In this document: positions 25,642-34,840 of the stretch, one piece after another | Numbering within the stretch: position 1 is the stretch's first letter | How the letters are laid out: every line of letters begins with the position of its first letter | Assembly (NCBI GenBank): GCA_034521755.1 | Contig: JAXHMB010000001.1 | Span: forward strand, 1-64,000 | Direction of reading: 5' to 3' | DNA length: 64,000 nucleotides | From: JAXHMB01 sp034521755 | GTDB taxonomy: Bacteria > Bacteroidota > Rhodothermia > Balneolales > Balneolaceae | Notes under the pieces: generated by a model | What the model saw: only the letters and a program-made list of their open reading frames with translations | Databases searched by the model: none | Told to the model about the DNA's origin: nothing | Translations under genes and position numbers: made by a program

Positions 25642-26913
25642 TTATATAAAGGGAAGTAAACTGACTGCCCCAATAGCAGAAATAATGGTAATAAACCAGA
25701 TTAGTTGCTTACTTTTTTCATAACCGGCCCAGAAAATAAATAGTCCGGCTTTTACAAGGGTATTGGTGATGACCGCAATCAATATCCCAAGCGTTGCCAC
25801 GGTTGGATCGGTACCTTCTTTAGCCATCCGGGAAAGAGAAAGGGTTATGGCATCGACATCCATTAATCCCGAGAAGAGAGCCAACAGATAGATTCCTTCA
25901 TCGCCGTACCACTGTTCCATGGCCGTGGCCAGCAGCAAAATTACTCCCAGAAGCAATCCGAATTGTAAGGCTGTAAAAAATTGAAGGGGGTTTTTTAATT
26001 CAATAGGAGGTTGTTCGTCTTTCAATTGCAGCTGTTTTTGCCAAAGCCAAAATCCGCTTCCCAGCGTGAGTATTAACATAGTCGCAAGAGGAATCCATAG
26101 TGGATATAACAGGGCAGGGTTAACAATGGCAACCTCAATTCCTGCTCGTATAAACATTATTGAAGAAGCTACAAGTACTCCGGCAATAAAAATTCCACTT
26201 ACAAGCTTTTTTTGTTGTCGAGCAAATTGAGCCAGACTAATGGTTATAGCCGTTGATGAGGCAATTCCTCCGGTAAGAGCTGTTAACATGGTTCCCTTAT
26301 TTTCGCCCAGATACTTGATGAGAATATAACCGATAAAAGAGAGTCCCGAGATGAGAACAACCATCCACCAAATCCAATGGGGATTGATGGCTTCCCAGGG
26401 GCCGTAGCCTTTGTTGGGCAACAGGGGTAACAATATGACAGTTATGATCAACAGCTTTATACCGGCATAGATCTCTTTAACTTCAATTTTTTGTAACCAG
26501 TTATGTAGCGTTGGTTTAAGGCTTAATAGTGAAATTACAATAACGGTAGCGCCAAGGGCATAGACATGGTATCCAAAAGCAGCCCAGGAACTTAGCGTAA
26601 AAGTGAGTAGCAGAGCTACTTCCGTGGTAATTCCCACGTCCTTTTCTTCGTTAACTTTTGCTTCAACAATATAAGAGGTGATGACAAGGGCCGAAAAAGC
26701 CAAGAAGCCTACTGCAAGAATCCACTCATTGACAAATTGGCTCACTTCTGTCCACACTCCTCCAAACAGGCCAACAAGACTAAAAGTACGGATTCCTGCT
26801 ACACGGTCGCCTTCATCTTCGAGGCGCCCGCTCCAGCCACGTTCGATACCTACCAGCAGGCCAATACCGAGGGCAGCGAATAAATTCCAAATTACATTGA
26901 AGTCTAGGTCCAT
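25642..26913 (-). CDS. MgtC/SapB-DUF4010 family membrane protein
   Basis: The protein has 423 residues and about 12 membrane segments. The N-terminal MgtC/SapB-type region has LGIGLLVGIERGW and VAGIRTFSLVGLFGG; the C-terminal DUF4010 part has LTALTGGIASSTAITISLA and LFSGLMDVDAITLSLSRMA. Some members are linked with magnesium or ion homeostasis, but DUF4010 fusion proteins have no settled function. Monocistronic, upstream of the tRNA cluster on the same strand. Family call confident. Confidence 0.82.
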   Translation of the reverse strand: MDLDFNVIWNLFAALGIGLLVGIERGWSGRLEDEGDRVAGIRTFSLVGLFGGVWTEVSQFVNEWILAVGFLAFSALVITSYIVEAKVNEEKDVGITTEVALLLTFTLSSWAAFGYHVYALGATVIVISLLSLKPTLHNWLQKIEVKEIYAGIKLLIITVILLPLLPNKGYGPWEAINPHWIWWMVVLISGLSFIGYILIKYLGENKGTMLTALTGGIASSTAITISLAQFARQQKKLVSGIFIAGVLVASSIMFIRAGIEVAIVNPALLYPLWIPLATMLILTLGSGFWLWQKQLQLKDEQPPIELKNPLQFFTALQFGLLLGVILLLATAMEQWYGDEGIYLLALFSGLMDVDAITLSLSRMAKEGTDPTVATLGILIAVITNTLVKAGLFIFWAGYEKSKQLIWFITIISAIGAVSLLPFI

Positions 26914-27039
26914 AAGCAGATAAAATTATTTACATGGGTAATGTATGATCGCAGAAGGACTTCTGAAACCGATATTTATCATTGCTAAGCCAAAATACAA
27001 AAGCCTCTGCAAGTTATTATCTGCAGAGGCTTCGGTTGG

Positions 27040-27112
27040 TACCGCGTACGGGATTTGAACCCGTGTTACCGCCGTGAAAGGGCGGCGTCCTAAACCCCTA
27101 GACGAACGCGGC
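27040..27112 (-). tRNA. tRNA-Glu (TTC), copy 1
   Basis: Cloverleaf on the minus strand: acceptor GCCGCGT/ACGCGGT with a G-U first pair, anticodon stem CCGCC/GGCGG with loop CTTTCAC (anticodon TTC), T-arm ACGGG TTCAAAT CCCGT. Identical in sequence to the copy at 27287-27359. The bases that follow happen to read CCA; copy 2 lacks them. Confidence 0.95.
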
Positions 27113-27133
27113 ATAAGTGAATCAATAAAAGTG

Positions 27134-27208
27134 GGAGCCCGATGGGATTTGAACCCACGGCCTCCAGGGCCACAACCTGGCGCTCTAACCAACTGAGCTA
27201 CGAGCTCC
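27134..27208 (-). tRNA. tRNA-His (GTG)
   Basis: Anticodon stem CCAGG/CCTGG with loop TTGTGGC (anticodon GTG). Acceptor GAGCTCG/CGGGCTC with the extra 5' G(-1) at 27208 opposite C73 at 27134, the identity feature of bacterial tRNA-His. Confidence 0.95.
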
Positions 27209-27210
27209 GT

Positions 27211-27273
27211 GTAAAATTTTGAATGGTAAACTTAAGTTTGTAAATAATTTTTAATCGACCATTCAAAATTTAC
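27211..27273. repeat. AT-rich inverted repeat 1
   Basis: Arms gtaaaattttgaatggt (27211-27227) and accattcaaaatttac (27258-27273) pair over 16 bases with one bulge, with a loop of 30 bases, between two tRNA genes. Words resemble the elements at 27549-27632 and 39988-40067. Confidence 0.6.
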
Positions 27274-27286
27274 GATTTCAAGAGAG

Positions 27287-27359
27287 TACCGCGTACGGGA
27301 TTTGAACCCGTGTTACCGCCGTGAAAGGGCGGCGTCCTAAACCCCTAGACGAACGCGGC
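27287..27359 (-). tRNA. tRNA-Glu (TTC), copy 2
   Basis: All 73 bases are identical to the copy at 27040-27112, separated by tRNA-His. CCA is not encoded. Confidence 0.95.
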
Positions 27360-27385
27360 ATTTAGCTTCAAATCAATAAAAAAAG

Positions 27386-27456
27386 AGGCGACAGGCGGAT
27401 TCGAACCGCCGTACGAGGTTTTGCAGACCTCTGCCTAACCACTCGGCCATGTCGCC
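27386..27456 (-). tRNA. tRNA-Cys (GCA)
   Basis: Acceptor GGCGACA/TGTCGCC, discriminator U73 as expected for tRNA-Cys, anticodon stem GAGGT/ACCTC with loop CTGCAAA (anticodon GCA). Confidence 0.95.
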
Positions 27457-27471
27457 ATAGATTGGCGAAAG

Positions 27472-27545
27472 TACGCCCGACAGGACTCGAACCTGTAACC
27501 TATTGCTTAGAAGGCAATTGCTCTATCCAGTTGAGCTACGGGCGC
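27472..27545 (-). tRNA. tRNA-Arg (TCT)
   Basis: Acceptor GCGCCCG/CGGGCGT, D-arm GCTC...GAGC, anticodon stem ATTGC/GCAAT with loop CTTCTAA (anticodon TCT), T-arm ACAGG TTCGAGT CCTGT. Confidence 0.95.
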
Positions 27546-27548
27546 TCG

Positions 27549-27632
27549 TACTGAATGTAAATGCTGAATGTTAAATTGAAGCAATGCCCGTAACAATTCA
27601 AGATTCAACACTCATAATTCAACATTTGCTGT
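27549..27632. repeat. AT-rich inverted repeat 2
   Basis: Words such as aatgctgaatgttaaattga on one side and cataattcaacatttgct on the other form an imperfect fold-back between tRNA-Arg and tRNA-Pro. Same word set as the elements at 27211 and 39988. Confidence 0.5.
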
Positions 27633-27634
27633 TG

Positions 27635-27708
27635 TCGGGGAGACAGGATTTGAACCTGCGACCCTTCGCTCCCAAAGCGAATGCGCTACCGGACTGCGCT
27701 ACTCCCCG
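27635..27708 (-). tRNA. tRNA-Pro (TGG)
   Basis: Acceptor CGGGGAG/CTCCCCG with the C1-G72 pair usual in bacterial tRNA-Pro; anticodon stem TTCGC/GCGAA with loop TTTGGGA (anticodon TGG). First gene of the minus-strand cluster Pro-Arg-Cys-Glu-His-Glu. Confidence 0.95.
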
Positions 27709-27814
27709 TTTCAAAAAAAAAGATTATCCGTTACGTACGGTCAATCGTTTTTCAGAAAGATGTCAAATATAAGGTACTTTACTTCTGAAATCAATTTCAA
27801 AAGCACATGATTTT

Positions 27815-28774
27815 TTATTCAAACGTTTTTGTCAGCCATTCATTCATAAAACCGATTCCGTAAGCTGTTAATTGTATTATAGATGTGAGAATGCTGAGCA
27901 GCCCCACAAACGGATTTTTATTTTTAAAGGTTGAATCTGTTCCTATCAAGAGTGCAAAAACAGTTAAAAAGATTGCGCCAATTTTAAATAAGGTCAGATT
28001 CCAAAAGGGCAGACTTATAAATACAAGTAGTCCCAACGTGAAGAAGCTTGGCAGCAGGTGCACAAATTTTACTTCATCAGGGAAAAAACGACTGATGTTA
28101 ACACGGGCACGTCCAAAGAAGTGCAGTTGTTTAAAGAATGCTTTGATTGATGTGCGCCTTTTGTGATATACATAGGCATCAGGAATAAGGCCGGTAATAA
28201 AACCATGGTCAATAATGCGAAGGCTGAATTCAATATCTTCACCCATACGGGTTATTTTATATCCTCCGGTCTTTTCAAATACCTCTTTAGAAATTCCCAT
28301 ATTAAAACTTCGCGGGTGAAAAGTACCGGCATGGCGCTTGTTGCCCCGAATACCCCCGGTAGTAAAAGGGGAGGTCATAGAATAGCTGATAGCTTTTTGC
28401 AGCGTGCTGAATGAAGGATGAGCCTTATCCGGCCCGCCCCAGGCATCAATGTTATGGGTACTTAGATGAACAGAAACCGTTTCAAAGTAGTGCTCGGGAA
28501 TCAGACAATCAGAATCAAAAACTACATAATAGTCTCCATTTGCACGTTCAAAGCCATAATTTCTACTAAAACCTTGTCCCGAATTTTCTTTATAGAAATA
28601 CCGGATGTCCAGTTCATCCGCAAAAGATTCTGCAATGGCTTCACAGTCTTCTTCAGAACCATCTTCAATGATCAGAACTTCAAAATGATCGTAGGTTTGT
28701 TTTGTAAGACTCTCCAGAAGTTCTCGTATTTCTTCCGGTCGGTTATAAACAGGTATTACTACAGAAAAAAACAT
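27815..28774 (-). CDS. GT2 glycosyltransferase with C-terminal membrane segments
   Basis: The protein has 319 residues. The GT-A domain shows VVIPVYNRP, LIIEDGSEED, VVFDSDCLIP as the DxD equivalent, and GEDIEFSLR as the acceptor/catalytic motif. Three hydrophobic segments (about 228-250, 255-275 and 287-310) fix it to the inner membrane. The family includes enzymes for cell-surface glycans. Monocistronic; the hypothetical gene at 28900 diverges. Sugar specificity unknown. Confidence 0.87.
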   Translation of the reverse strand: MFFSVVIPVYNRPEEIRELLESLTKQTYDHFEVLIIEDGSEEDCEAIAESFADELDIRYFYKENSGQGFSRNYGFERANGDYYVVFDSDCLIPEHYFETVSVHLSTHNIDAWGGPDKAHPSFSTLQKAISYSMTSPFTTGGIRGNKRHAGTFHPRSFNMGISKEVFEKTGGYKITRMGEDIEFSLRIIDHGFITGLIPDAYVYHKRRTSIKAFFKQLHFFGRARVNISRFFPDEVKFVHLLPSFFTLGLLVFISLPFWNLTLFKIGAIFLTVFALLIGTDSTFKNKNPFVGLLSILTSIIQLTAYGIGFMNEWLTKTFE

Positions 28775-28899
28775 TCAAAAGTTTTGTCGGTTAAAAGGAA
28801 TAAAAAATAGTGATTAAATGGCTTATGAAGAAGTGCATCTCTATTAAATATTTGCGTTCTTAAGGTCTCAAATTAACGTGTTAAAGTTTAGGGTTTATA

Positions 28900-30018
28900 A
28901 TGAAGAAATTATTGTTCTTGGTGATGATATGTTTTATCCCGCTTATTGTTGGGGCTCAGTCACTTTCTGTAGAAGTACATGATGGAGATAATAATAGCTT
29001 GAGTACCTTTAACCTGCAGGATGGCAGTGTCAGCTTTAGTTCTTCTGGAATGGTATTTAATAATTCAGGCAGAGAATTATCGGGAGTTGATTCCTACGGT
29101 TTTTCCCCTGACCTGTCTGTAGCAGGCATACTTTCGCAAAAATCCGGAACCCAGAAAGTTACCATTTTAAATGGTGCCGGGACAATGCTGACAGAGTATG
29201 AAGTCATTGATTATTCCCCGACAGATCCATCTCTTCAGATCTTTCCTTTGAATACCGGAGGAGCTCTTGTCAGAGATAATATTGTAAGCTTTAACCTGTA
29301 TGACTCATTTGGAAATAACAGCACAACTATTTCAAGTGGCGGACAGTCTTCAGGAGGACAAGTAATCTCTGAAGTAGCTATGGATTCAGAAGGTCGTACT
29401 ATCATTGTTTTCACTCCACAGGTTAAAAATAATGGCTCAAGGGGTTCACGTGCCGGACGAATTGATCTTAATAGAAAACTGGACTCTATTTATTTTAGCC
29501 GGGATCGTTTAATCAAAGACTTGCAGGTTTCCGGTGATGGGCAGTTTGTAGTGATTATTACTGAAAAGGAGGGAACAGATGATCAGGTCCTCATTTTAGA
29601 CAAATATGGTAATCAGATTAACAAAATGGAGAGTTCTGAAAACCTTAAAAGTGCCAGTATCTCCGCCGATGCAGAATATATTACTGTTTATTCAGAAGGC
29701 CGGGCTGCTGTTTATGAAATGCTTTCCGGTAAACGATTAGGCAGTACAAGTTTTGGATCCAGCCTGATTTTAGCTCATTATTTTACTGAAGATGAAATAC
29801 TATTAGCTTTAAGTGGGGATATGTCCCAAAACGACAAGGGGGCAAGTAACCTGGAGTTTCATGCAATTCACCTGGGTAAGAGGGCGGTAGAGCGGCAAGA
29901 ATTTAGTGGTACAGTTGGGTTTAATCCGGCTCTAAAATATTATTTTGAACGAGTTGCCCCCGGTCGATATCAGTTGAAGGGCGCAAACAAACTGTTGGAG
30001 ATATCAGCTCAATTTTAA
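28900..30018 (+). CDS. Secreted protein with beta-propeller-like repeats, unknown function
   Basis: The protein has 372 residues. A signal peptide (residues 1-19, ending VGAQ) is followed by beta-rich sequence with spaced repeats such as SPDLSVAGILSQ, DSEGRTIIVFT, SGDGQFVVIITEK and SADAEYITVYSEG, the WD40/YVTN-like blade pattern. No catalytic motif is seen. Probably periplasmic or surface protein. Followed by a strong bidirectional terminator. Name not recognised. Confidence 0.6.
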   Translation: MKKLLFLVMICFIPLIVGAQSLSVEVHDGDNNSLSTFNLQDGSVSFSSSGMVFNNSGRELSGVDSYGFSPDLSVAGILSQKSGTQKVTILNGAGTMLTEYEVIDYSPTDPSLQIFPLNTGGALVRDNIVSFNLYDSFGNNSTTISSGGQSSGGQVISEVAMDSEGRTIIVFTPQVKNNGSRGSRAGRIDLNRKLDSIYFSRDRLIKDLQVSGDGQFVVIITEKEGTDDQVLILDKYGNQINKMESSENLKSASISADAEYITVYSEGRAAVYEMLSGKRLGSTSFGSSLILAHYFTEDEILLALSGDMSQNDKGASNLEFHAIHLGKRAVERQEFSGTVGFNPALKYYFERVAPGRYQLKGANKLLEISAQF

Positions 30019-30024
30019 GCTAAT

Positions 30025-30051
30025 AAAAAGGCCTCAAATGAGGCCTTTTTT
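30025..30051. terminator. Bidirectional intrinsic terminator
   Basis: Perfect stem ggcctc/gaggcc with loop aaat, flanked by an A run on the left and a T run on the right. It serves both the hypothetical gene ending at 30018 and clpC ending at 30078. Confidence 0.9.
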
Positions 30052-30077
30052 GGTTAGATAAATTTTCAAGTTGAAGA

Positions 30078-32678
30078 TCAAGCCTTAGCTTGAGATTTTT
30101 GTTCCTCTTCTGCTTCAGACGAATCACTGCTTTGCTCTTCAGCCGTTGATTCTTGCTTATCTTCACTTTTCTCAGATTCATCCCAATCAAAAGTAAGCCC
30201 ATCACGAGATTTGTTCATCTTAATTTTAATAGATGAGCCCTCAGGATGATCAACATCAAGCAGTTCTTCAGCCAGTGGATCTTCTACATACTTTTGAATA
30301 GCGCGCCTGAGGGGACGAGCACCATACTTCTGATCGAAACCTTTATCTGATAGATAATCTTTGGCACCTTTTGTGATCTCGACCGTATAGCCAAGTTCTT
30401 TAATGCGCTTAAACAGATCATCAGAGAGTAAGTCGATAATTTTGAAGATGTCTTCTTTCTCAAGCGGACGGAATGTAATGACATCGTCAATTCGATTCAG
30501 GAATTCAGGATTAAATACTTTCTTTAACGCATCCTGAATAGTTGACTTCATTTTCTCATAGTCAAAAGCACTGTCTTCGGAAGAGAAGCCAATACCTTTA
30601 CCCATATTTCTAATATCACGAGCTCCAATATTGGAAGTCATGATAATAAGGGTATTACGGAAATCAACTTTACGTCCAAGGCTGTCAGTAAGAATACCAT
30701 CATCCAGTACTTGAAGCAGAATGTTGAATACATCTGGGTGGGCCTTCTCAATTTCGTCGAGAAGGACTACACTATATGGCTTGCGGCGGACCTTCTCGGT
30801 AAGAATACCGCCTTCTTCATAACCAACGTAGCCCGGAGGAGCTCCAACCAAACGTGATACGGAAAATTTCTCCATATACTCGCTCATGTCAATACGGATG
30901 AGTGCTTCTTCTTTGTCAAAGAGATAACGGGCAAGAACTTTCGCCATTTCTGTTTTACCAACACCTGTAGGTCCAAGAAATACAAAAGAACCAATGGGAC
31001 GTGTCGGATCTTTGAGTCCGGCGCGTGTTCTTTGAATGGCTTTGGTAAGTTTGACGATGGCTTCATCCTGTCCAATAATCTGCTTGCCGAGCTCTTCTTT
31101 CATTTTAAGCAGCTTCTTGCCTTCGCTCTGGCTGATTTTGTTGACAGGAACACCACTCATCATGGCTACGACTTTAGCTACGTCATCTTCTTCGACATCA
31201 TAAACAATCTCTTCAGATTCTTTTTCCCATTCTTTCTGGGCTTTTTCCAGATCTTCCATGAGGCGTTTTTCCTTGTCACGAAGACGTGCAGCTTCTTCAA
31301 ACCGCTGCTTTTTCACCATAGAATTTTTCTCGTTGCTGGTCTTTTCAATCTCATCTTCTAAATCAACGATATGCTGCGGCACGGTAATATTAGACAAGTG
31401 AACGCGAGCACCTGCTTCGTCTAAAGCATCAATAGCTTTATCTGGGAGGAAGTGATCAGTTACGTAGCGATCGGTAAGTTTAACACAGCTTTCAATAGCC
31501 TCTTCAGAATATCGTACACTATGATGTTTCTCGTATTTCCCTTTAATCTGTTCCAGAATCTCAATAGTCTCCTCAAGAGTTGTGGGGTCTACCATAATCT
31601 TCTGGAAACGTCTTTCCAGTGCACCGTCTTTTTCAATATGTTGGCGATATTCGTTGAGGGTGGTTGCTCCAATAGCCTGTACTTCACCACGGGCAAGAGC
31701 AGGCTTCAACATGTTAGAAGCATCCAGCGAGCCACTGGCACCGCCGGCACCTACGATAGTATGAAGCTCATCAATAAAGAGAATAACATTATCGGATTTT
31801 TCGAGCTCGCTCATTACCGCTTTCATGCGTTCTTCGAACTGTCCACGGTATTTGGTACCTGCAACAAGTGCTGCCAGATCAAGTGCAATTACTCGTTTGT
31901 TGTATAGCACCCGAGATACTTTGCGTTCTATAATACGTGTTGCCAAGCCTTCGGCGATAGCCGTCTTGCCTACACCGGGTTCGCCAATCAGCACCGGGTT
32001 GTTCTTTTTGCGGCGGCTGAGTACTTGTGCTACACGTTCAATTTCTTTTTCCCGACCAATAATTGGATCGAGTTTTCCTTCTTCGGCCAACTGGGTAAGA
32101 TCGCGGCCAAAGTTGTCGAGTACAGGTGTTTTAGATTTTTCCATTTTCTTTTCCCTTGAGCTTCCGGATGACTTGGAACCTTTAGAAGAGGAGAGGCTCG
32201 CAGAAACTGAGCGGGCATCCTGTGCATCATCATCGGATGATTTTCCGGAGATGATAAGATCTAGTTCTTCTCGAACAGCATCATAAGAGACGCTGAACTG
32301 CTGTAAAATTTGAGCTGCTATATTTTCATCATCTCTAAGCAGCGATAAGAGCAAGTGTTCAGTACCAATAGTATCACTCTTGTAGAGCTTAGCTTCGAGA
32401 TAAGTAATGCGCAACACTTTTTCAGCCTGCTTGGTAAGTGGAATATTACCCACGGTAACAGAGCCACCGGTACCACGTACAGTATCTTCAACGGTCTTTT
32501 TAAGCTTGTATAAGTCACAGTCTAAATTCTTGAGAATTTTTACAGCTACTCCTTCACCAAGCCGGACTATACCCAGAATTAAATGTTCTGTTCCTATATA
32601 GTCGTGACCCAACCGGAGTGCTTCTTCTCGGCTGAATTGAATGACATCGCGAACTTTACTAGAGAAATTACCCTCCAT
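30078..32678 (-). CDS. clpC: ATP-dependent Clp protease ATP-binding subunit ClpC
   Basis: The protein has 866 residues. Clp N-domain repeats (about 1-145) are followed by a Ser/Lys linker, AAA+ domain 1 (Walker A GEPGVGKT 232-239, FIDELHTI), a UVR-containing middle domain (about 445-485, QRFEEAARLRDKEKRL), AAA+ domain 2 (Walker A GPTGVGKT 569-576, LLDEIEKAHP) and the ClpB D2-small domain. The IGF loop at 696-698 marks it as a ClpP partner, and the UVR region separates ClpC from ClpA/ClpB. The C-terminus has an acidic Glu/Ser-rich tail (about 835-866). Cytoplasmic unfoldase for protein quality control. AGGAAGG about 13 bases before ATG 32678 is a clear ribosome site. Confidence 0.96.
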   Translation of the reverse strand: MEGNFSSKVRDVIQFSREEALRLGHDYIGTEHLILGIVRLGEGVAVKILKNLDCDLYKLKKTVEDTVRGTGGSVTVGNIPLTKQAEKVLRITYLEAKLYKSDTIGTEHLLLSLLRDDENIAAQILQQFSVSYDAVREELDLIISGKSSDDDAQDARSVSASLSSSKGSKSSGSSREKKMEKSKTPVLDNFGRDLTQLAEEGKLDPIIGREKEIERVAQVLSRRKKNNPVLIGEPGVGKTAIAEGLATRIIERKVSRVLYNKRVIALDLAALVAGTKYRGQFEERMKAVMSELEKSDNVILFIDELHTIVGAGGASGSLDASNMLKPALARGEVQAIGATTLNEYRQHIEKDGALERRFQKIMVDPTTLEETIEILEQIKGKYEKHHSVRYSEEAIESCVKLTDRYVTDHFLPDKAIDALDEAGARVHLSNITVPQHIVDLEDEIEKTSNEKNSMVKKQRFEEAARLRDKEKRLMEDLEKAQKEWEKESEEIVYDVEEDDVAKVVAMMSGVPVNKISQSEGKKLLKMKEELGKQIIGQDEAIVKLTKAIQRTRAGLKDPTRPIGSFVFLGPTGVGKTEMAKVLARYLFDKEEALIRIDMSEYMEKFSVSRLVGAPPGYVGYEEGGILTEKVRRKPYSVVLLDEIEKAHPDVFNILLQVLDDGILTDSLGRKVDFRNTLIIMTSNIGARDIRNMGKGIGFSSEDSAFDYEKMKSTIQDALKKVFNPEFLNRIDDVITFRPLEKEDIFKIIDLLSDDLFKRIKELGYTVEITKGAKDYLSDKGFDQKYGARPLRRAIQKYVEDPLAEELLDVDHPEGSSIKIKMNKSRDGLTFDWDESEKSEDKQESTAEEQSSDSSEAEEEQKSQAKA

Positions 32679-32895
32679 ATTCGATAAACCTTCCTGAGAG
32701 TTTGAGGATTTTAGTTACTCGTTGTAACGAGCTGAATGGATATTTAGTTCACCATTCCTCAACGAAAGTAGTATTGGCACTGTGTAAATGCAAACAAAAA
32801 GAGGGGATGTAGTGGTATTAGTTTTCCACATTTTATCCACCATTAAATTAGTGGACTTGCAAGTTGTTGTTATCTTTGGCCTTAGCCTAAAAAGC

Positions 32896-34419
32896 TTAGA
32901 ACAAGGACTTGCCTGTCATTTCAGCAGGTTGGGGAATACGCATCATCTTAAGTAGGGTAGGAGCCACGTCAGCCAGAATGCCATCTTTCATTGTTTTTGC
33001 TTCTGGTTCATTAACAATGAGTGCCGGAACCAGAGCGGTAGTGTGCGCGGTATGGGGACTGCCATCTTCATTGATCATGCAGTCAGCGTTACCATGGTCA
33101 GCAATGATTAATGTCTTATATCCATGATCGGTTGCAGTATTTACTACTTTTTCAAGCTGTTGATCAACAGTTTCTACTGCTTTAATTGTCGCTTTCATTA
33201 CTCCGGTATGTCCTACCATATCCGGGTTGGCAAAATTTAAAATGATCAAATGATGCTTTTCGGTAAGCAGCTGTTCGCACAAAGCATCGGCTACTTCTTT
33301 AGCACTCATTTCAGGCTGAAGATCATAGGTTGCAACCTTTGGACTGGGAATAAGAATACGCTCTTCACCATTATAAGAGTCTTCTTCGCCGCCGTTAAAA
33401 AAGTAAGTTACATGCGGGTATTTTTCGGTTTCTGCAATGCGCAGCTGCTTAAGGTTATTTCTGTTAACAACATACCCAAGCGTATTGTTAATTTCGGCAG
33501 GAGGGAAGGCTACATGTGCCCAGCTAAAATCATCATCATATGCCGTAAAGGTTGTATAGTGGAGGTCTAAATCTTCAGCTCTGTCAAATTCATCAAACTT
33601 GGGATCAGATAAAGCACGGGTAATTTGTCGGGCTCGATCGCCGCGGATATTATAAAATATTACAGTATCGCCTGATTGGATACGTGATTGTTTAGATTGA
33701 TCCAGCAAAACAGGCTTGACAAACTCGTCCGTAATGCCCTGATCATAGGAGTTTTGGAGAGCCTTAACAGCTGATTCAAAATGAACTCCTTCACCATTCA
33801 CCAACAGATCGTACGCTTTTTGTGTGCGCTTCCACCGGTTGTCGCGGTCCATGGCATAATAACGTCCCACGATTGATGCCAGCTTACCACTGCTAATCTG
33901 TGCTGCTTTTTTTTCGAACTCTTTTGCATATTCAATGCCGCCGGTGGGTGAGGTATCTCTGCCATCGGTAAAAGCATGTACAAAGGTATTGCTGATTCCT
34001 TTCTCTTTAACCAGTTCGAGCAGGGCATAAAGATGATCATTTTGACTGTGCACCCCTCCATTTGAAAAGAGACCCATAATGTGGATACGATCTTTCTCCT
34101 TGGCATGTTCTATGGCATCCAGCAGAACGTTATTTTCGAAAAAGGAGCCATCTTCGATAGATTTGTTTATACGAAGCAGCTCCTGCCGCACAATTCTGCC
34201 GGCCCCAATATTAAGGTGGCCTACTTCCGAATTGCCAAATTGGCCCGCAGGCAGTCCAACATCTTCGCCGCTGGCAGAAAGTTTGGAATGGGGATTTGAT
34301 CTAAAAAGAGAATCCAGGAAGGGAGTATGTGCCTTATCTATAGCACTGACTTCCGGGTTATTGGCTAATCCGTACCCGTCTAAGATCACTAAAAGAGCTT
34401 TTGAGAAAAGATTAGCCAA
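32896..34419 (-). CDS. gpmI: 2,3-bisphosphoglycerate-independent phosphoglycerate mutase
   Basis: The protein has 507 residues from TTG 34419; no in-frame ATG precedes the conserved LLVILDGYG opening. The alkaline-phosphatase-like core includes GNSEVGHLNIGAGRIV with the catalytic Ser, the insertion domain HAFTDGRDTSP, GRYYAMDRDNRW, and the metal-binding ends IADHGNADCM and SPHTAHTT. It interconverts 3- and 2-phosphoglycerate with Mn ions. It lies 15 bases after rpsT on the same strand, so probably shares its promoter. Confidence 0.96.
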   Translation of the reverse strand: MANLFSKALLVILDGYGLANNPEVSAIDKAHTPFLDSLFRSNPHSKLSASGEDVGLPAGQFGNSEVGHLNIGAGRIVRQELLRINKSIEDGSFFENNVLLDAIEHAKEKDRIHIMGLFSNGGVHSQNDHLYALLELVKEKGISNTFVHAFTDGRDTSPTGGIEYAKEFEKKAAQISSGKLASIVGRYYAMDRDNRWKRTQKAYDLLVNGEGVHFESAVKALQNSYDQGITDEFVKPVLLDQSKQSRIQSGDTVIFYNIRGDRARQITRALSDPKFDEFDRAEDLDLHYTTFTAYDDDFSWAHVAFPPAEINNTLGYVVNRNNLKQLRIAETEKYPHVTYFFNGGEEDSYNGEERILIPSPKVATYDLQPEMSAKEVADALCEQLLTEKHHLIILNFANPDMVGHTGVMKATIKAVETVDQQLEKVVNTATDHGYKTLIIADHGNADCMINEDGSPHTAHTTALVPALIVNEPEAKTMKDGILADVAPTLLKMMRIPQPAEMTGKSLF

Positions 34420-34434
34420 AGGAAGTTAAAAATC

Positions 34435-34686
34435 TTACAGGTTGTTGACGTGTTTAGTCATCTTCGCCTTTTTTCGAGCACCATTATTTTCATGGATAAT
34501 ACCTTTTGAAGACATTTTGTCTACGTAAGAAGTAGCTTCTTTAAGATATTCTTCTGCTTTTTCTTTGTCCGTAGCTTCCAGAACCTTATTAACCAAGGTT
34601 CTTAATTTAGAACGAAGTTTCCGGTTATGGTCTCGACGCTTTTTGTTCTGTCGTACTCGTTTTATTGCTGACTTATGTTGAGGCAT
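34435..34686 (-). CDS. rpsT: 30S ribosomal protein S20
   Basis: The protein has 83 residues and is Lys/Arg-rich and helical, with the S20 pattern MPQHKSAIKRVRQNKKRRDH at the start and KGIIHENNGARKKAKMTKHV at the end. Normal length. It binds the 5' domain of 16S rRNA early in assembly. A Bacteroidota-type promoter precedes it (34716-34746) and gpmI follows. Confidence 0.96.
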   Translation of the reverse strand: MPQHKSAIKRVRQNKKRRDHNRKLRSKLRTLVNKVLEATDKEKAEEYLKEATSYVDKMSSKGIIHENNGARKKAKMTKHVNNL

Positions 34687-34715
34687 AAATGCGTGTAATT
34701 GTCTTATCGGTTCTT

Positions 34716-34746
34716 CAAAATTATTAGTATCTTCTGCGTTCCCAAA
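34716..34746 (-). promoter_or_regulatory. Bacteroidota-type promoter of rpsT
   Basis: On the minus strand TTTG (34743-34746) is followed after 19 bases by TAATTTTG (34716-34723), a full match to TTTG-N19-TAnnTTTG. About 30 bases before the rpsT start. Confidence 0.7.
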
Positions 34747-34840
34747 TCAGAAAGACTCCAAATTTAAAATTTCTGCAATTATTAAACAAGAAATCATTGA
34801 AAAATTAACAAAAGAAAAGTAATTTAGGAGACTTTCGATT

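Noticed and set aside
27134..27208. tRNA-His lacking the encoded G(-1).
   Set aside because: Counting from the D-arm (T8, A9) shows that the first G is position -1, opposite C73. The gene is canonical.
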